From the NCBI RefSeq assembly GCF_048569485.1, contig NC_134355.1, positions 665,071,979 through 665,135,978 of the forward strand: a stretch of DNA of 64,000 nucleotides, in the 5' to 3' direction. Source of the DNA: Anomaloglossus baeobatrachus (lineage: Eukaryota; Chordata; Amphibia; Anura; Aromobatidae). Below, piece after piece: positions 61,791 to 64,000 of this stretch. Each line of letters begins with the position of its first letter. Positions within the stretch are counted from its first letter, which is position 1. The notes beneath the pieces were generated by a model. The model ran no database searches and was not told the DNA's origin. It was given only the letters and a program-made list of their open reading frames with translations. The position numbers were made by a program, and so were the translations under genes.

Positions 61791-63209
61791 GTCACATGAA
61801 AAAAGTCTTGAATGTTTCGCCAATTTTGTAACTAAATATATTTCTAAGGGTGCTATTGACATGAATCTCTCTCGAGATATCGGTAATTACCCATCCAATC
61901 CATAAAGACAAAGAAATCAAACCACAGATGTCCATAAATTAAGTTATGTGTAAAGAGAAATCAAATAGGGGAAAAAGTATAAAGATAGGGAGCTGCAAAA
62001 ATCCACGGAAAGTCATGGCACCAGCTGAAATCTATCGATAAGCAGAAAGCAATCCTGCCGCTGAGGGGCAATAATATCAGCTGATTCAACTAATGGTGTA
62101 TAAAATGGTGACTCATTACCAAGGTGCCACACAGAAACATCTCATGATGGGTAAAACCAGTGAGCTGTCTCAAGACACTGGCAACCTTGTTGTTGAAAAA
62201 CATACTGATAGCATTGGTTACACTAGAATTTCTAAAGCACTGAAGGTTTAAGTGATCACTGTTGGTGCCATAATTCTCAAATGAATAAAACATCATTTCA
62301 CCATAAATCGGGCACGACCAGGTGCTCCATGCGAAATTTTCAGACAGAGGAATGAAACTAATTATCAGAAGAGTTGTCCCAGAGCCAACGACCAACTGAG
62401 GAGAGCTACAGAAAGACCTGGAATCAGCTGGTACAATTTTCTCAAGGAAAAAAAAGAGTAACGTACTCACCCTCCATGGCCTGTATGCACACTCACCACG
62501 CAAGACTTCATTGCTCAACAAAAAGCCCATTCAAGTGTATTTAAAGTTTGCTCAACAACATTTAGACAAGATCATGAAAGAGAGAGTATAGTCTGGTTAG
62601 ATGAGTCCAAAATAGAACTCTTTGGATGCCATAATACACATCATATTTGAAGGCAAAAAAAGACACTGCATATCACAACAAAAACGAGGGTGGACTTTCA
62701 ACAAAACTATGATTCTAAACAGTAAAAAAAAACTAAAAGAGTTTAGTAGAGAAACAAAACAAAGAAGCTAAAATAGCCCAGCCAGCCTCCAATTGAAAAT
62801 GTATGGAAGGAACTAAAGTTTAGAGTTCCTAAGAGTTCCTAGAAGGAGCACACAAGACCTTCAGGATTTAAAGAGTGTTTGTGTGGAAGAATGGAACAAA
62901 ATCACATCTGGGCAATGCATGTGACTGTTTTCTCCATACAGGAGATGTTTTAAAGCTTCATCACCAACAAAGGATTTTGTTCAATGTATTAAATACATTT
63001 CAGTAAGCGTGTTCCATAATTTTTCCCTGAGTCACTCCTCATTATTACACATCAGTAAATTTATGGACAACTTTGATTGGATTTCTTTGACTGTGGGAAT
63101 TGGATGGGGTGTTACTGACATCTGATCATAAATTCATGTTAATAGCACCTTTTAGAAATATATTTATTTAGAAAATCGGTGACGTGTTGAATAGCGATTT
63201 CACACACTG
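61791..63209 (+). mobile_element. Degenerate Tc1 transposon
   Basis: Inverted ends of about 75 bp sharing AAATATATTTCTAA and GGTGCTATT-ACATGAAT, with TA duplication (61789-61790, 63210-63211). Plus-strand transposase remnants from about 62145: MGKTSELSQDTGNLVVEKHT, then LDESKIELFGCHN (first Asp, about 62600), ending near 62980. Many stops and shifts. An open frame on the opposite strand at 62090-62530 is only its shadow. Confidence 0.85.
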
Positions 63210-63210
63210 T

Positions 63211-63425
63211 AAAACCAACTCTCTGTCTCATTTTGTATGTCAAGTAGGCGCCGATATAACTGACACCCTGTCTCTTTCTTTCTCCCGCTCTTTCTATATT
63301 ATGCAGGCACAGAAAAAACTAAATTACTATTTCCTTCTGTAGATTATATAGGCAAAGAGACAACAAAATCCCTGTTAGTATATAATGTAGGCTCCTTTTC
63401 TTTTTCTGTATATTATGTATCACAC
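63211..63425 (+). repeat. 46-bp satellite, third segment
   Basis: Continues the array after the Tc1 insertion (CTGACACCCTGTCTCTTTCT, TAGGCAAAGAGACAACAAAA). Units are diverged. Confidence 0.7.
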
Positions 63426-63439
63426 TGTACAAAGGCTAG

Positions 63440-64000
63440 TAAGAGGTAGTACAGCGTATTCCTCACTAGGTGGCAGCAGAGTAGTGAAGGAGAGACAAAG
63501 TCACACTGTAACAGAAAGGCAGCTGAAGTACAGCAGAGTACCTTCAGCAGGCAGTTAACAGGCGAACTACCAGGGGGCAATAGAGTAGTCAAACAGTCAG
63601 AGTCAAGCCAGGAAAGTCAAGTCACTGCCAGGGGAGTATCAAAATCAAGTCAGAAAATATAACAGAGTCGGAAGTCGGGAGATCAGGAATGCAGAGAGGA
63701 ACAAAAACAACAGGAACGGGAAGTCAGGGACCGGGACAGGCAGATGAACGGAGGATGGTACAGGTCAGGACACAGTAGCAGTGAGGCAGGACAGATCGGG
63801 GACACTCACCAGAGCCAGTATACAAACTGCAAGGCAGAAATATCACTGGCACTGAGCCATAGGTAGAGAGGCAAGATATAGCGTCCTGGGATCCAGAACC
63901 AGGCAATGGAAGTTAACCCCTGACATAACCAGGCCAGAGCTGGGTGTAACCACAGCAGGGAAAAGCCGGCCTGGATCATGACATTCTGTAGGTACAGATA
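63440..64000. repeat. Unclassified dispersed repeat to the window edge
   Basis: AGTCAG/CAGG-rich sequence (AGTCAAGTCACTGCCAGGGG) similar in style to the foreign block at 21345-21480 inside the second hAT copy. The right end is outside the window. Exons 1-3 of rhag were looked for here and not found. Confidence 0.4.

Noticed and set aside
62090-62530. Minus-strand frame of 146 codons
   Set aside because: Antisense of a decayed Tc1 transposase; inverted ends and plus-strand motifs fix the orientation.
59387-64000. rhag exons 1-3
   Set aside because: Searched by eye on the minus strand for the expected membrane-helix sequences before ASDVGAS; none found, so they must lie beyond the window.

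Overview
The window is vertebrate nuclear DNA, most likely from an amphibian (anuran) with a large, repeat-rich genome. The basis is one recognisable host gene broken by multi-kilobase introns, surrounded by Tc1/mariner, hAT, Harbinger-like, piggyBac-like, CR1 and LTR-type repeats. The species cannot be named from the sequence.

Host gene: seven exons on the minus strand (59239-59386 down to 10201-10266) encode the C-terminal 262 residues of an Rh-family ammonia channel, best matched to the erythroid member RhAG. Exon lengths 148, 167, 138, 122, 74, 74 and 66 bp (last with stop) follow the classic Rh exon 4-10 layout, all junctions are GT/AG and phases are consistent. Exons 1-3 and the promoter lie beyond position 64000. 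Positions 1-10200 are downstream of the gene; no second host gene was found there or in the introns.

Layout: 1-9300 holds a 5'-truncated LTR element, several small MITEs and a CR1 3' end carrying an 18-copy 42-bp repeat inside its coding region. Intron 9 (10267-29496) holds a 78-bp satellite, a long purine tract, and a 15.4-kb nest: a Harbinger-like element with a 36-bp minisatellite, split by a 14.3-kb hAT element with a clean 8-bp target duplication. The hAT element itself carries a broken transposase, a second degenerate transposase copy, a 220-bp x10 array and a 137-bp x24 array. Intron 8 holds a Tc1 relic with a 323-bp palindrome at whose apex I can fold a complete hammerhead ribozyme (30527-30572). 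Intron 7 holds a Tc1/mariner element and a solo LTR in a CAGA microsatellite. Intron 5 and intron 4 hold Harbinger-like elements, two related Tc1 copies (one interrupted by a complete-looking short LTR element), and several solo LTRs with 4-bp target duplications. Positions 59387-64000 hold another solo LTR, a head-to-head pair of hammerhead-like repeats and a degenerate Tc1 element splitting a 46-bp satellite.

The points most worth a second look are the hammerhead in the palindrome apex, with an arm that starts exactly at the predicted cleavage site, the giant hAT composite whose 3' coding end became a tandem array, and the Tc1 lineage that moved with a Harbinger-like MITE inside it.
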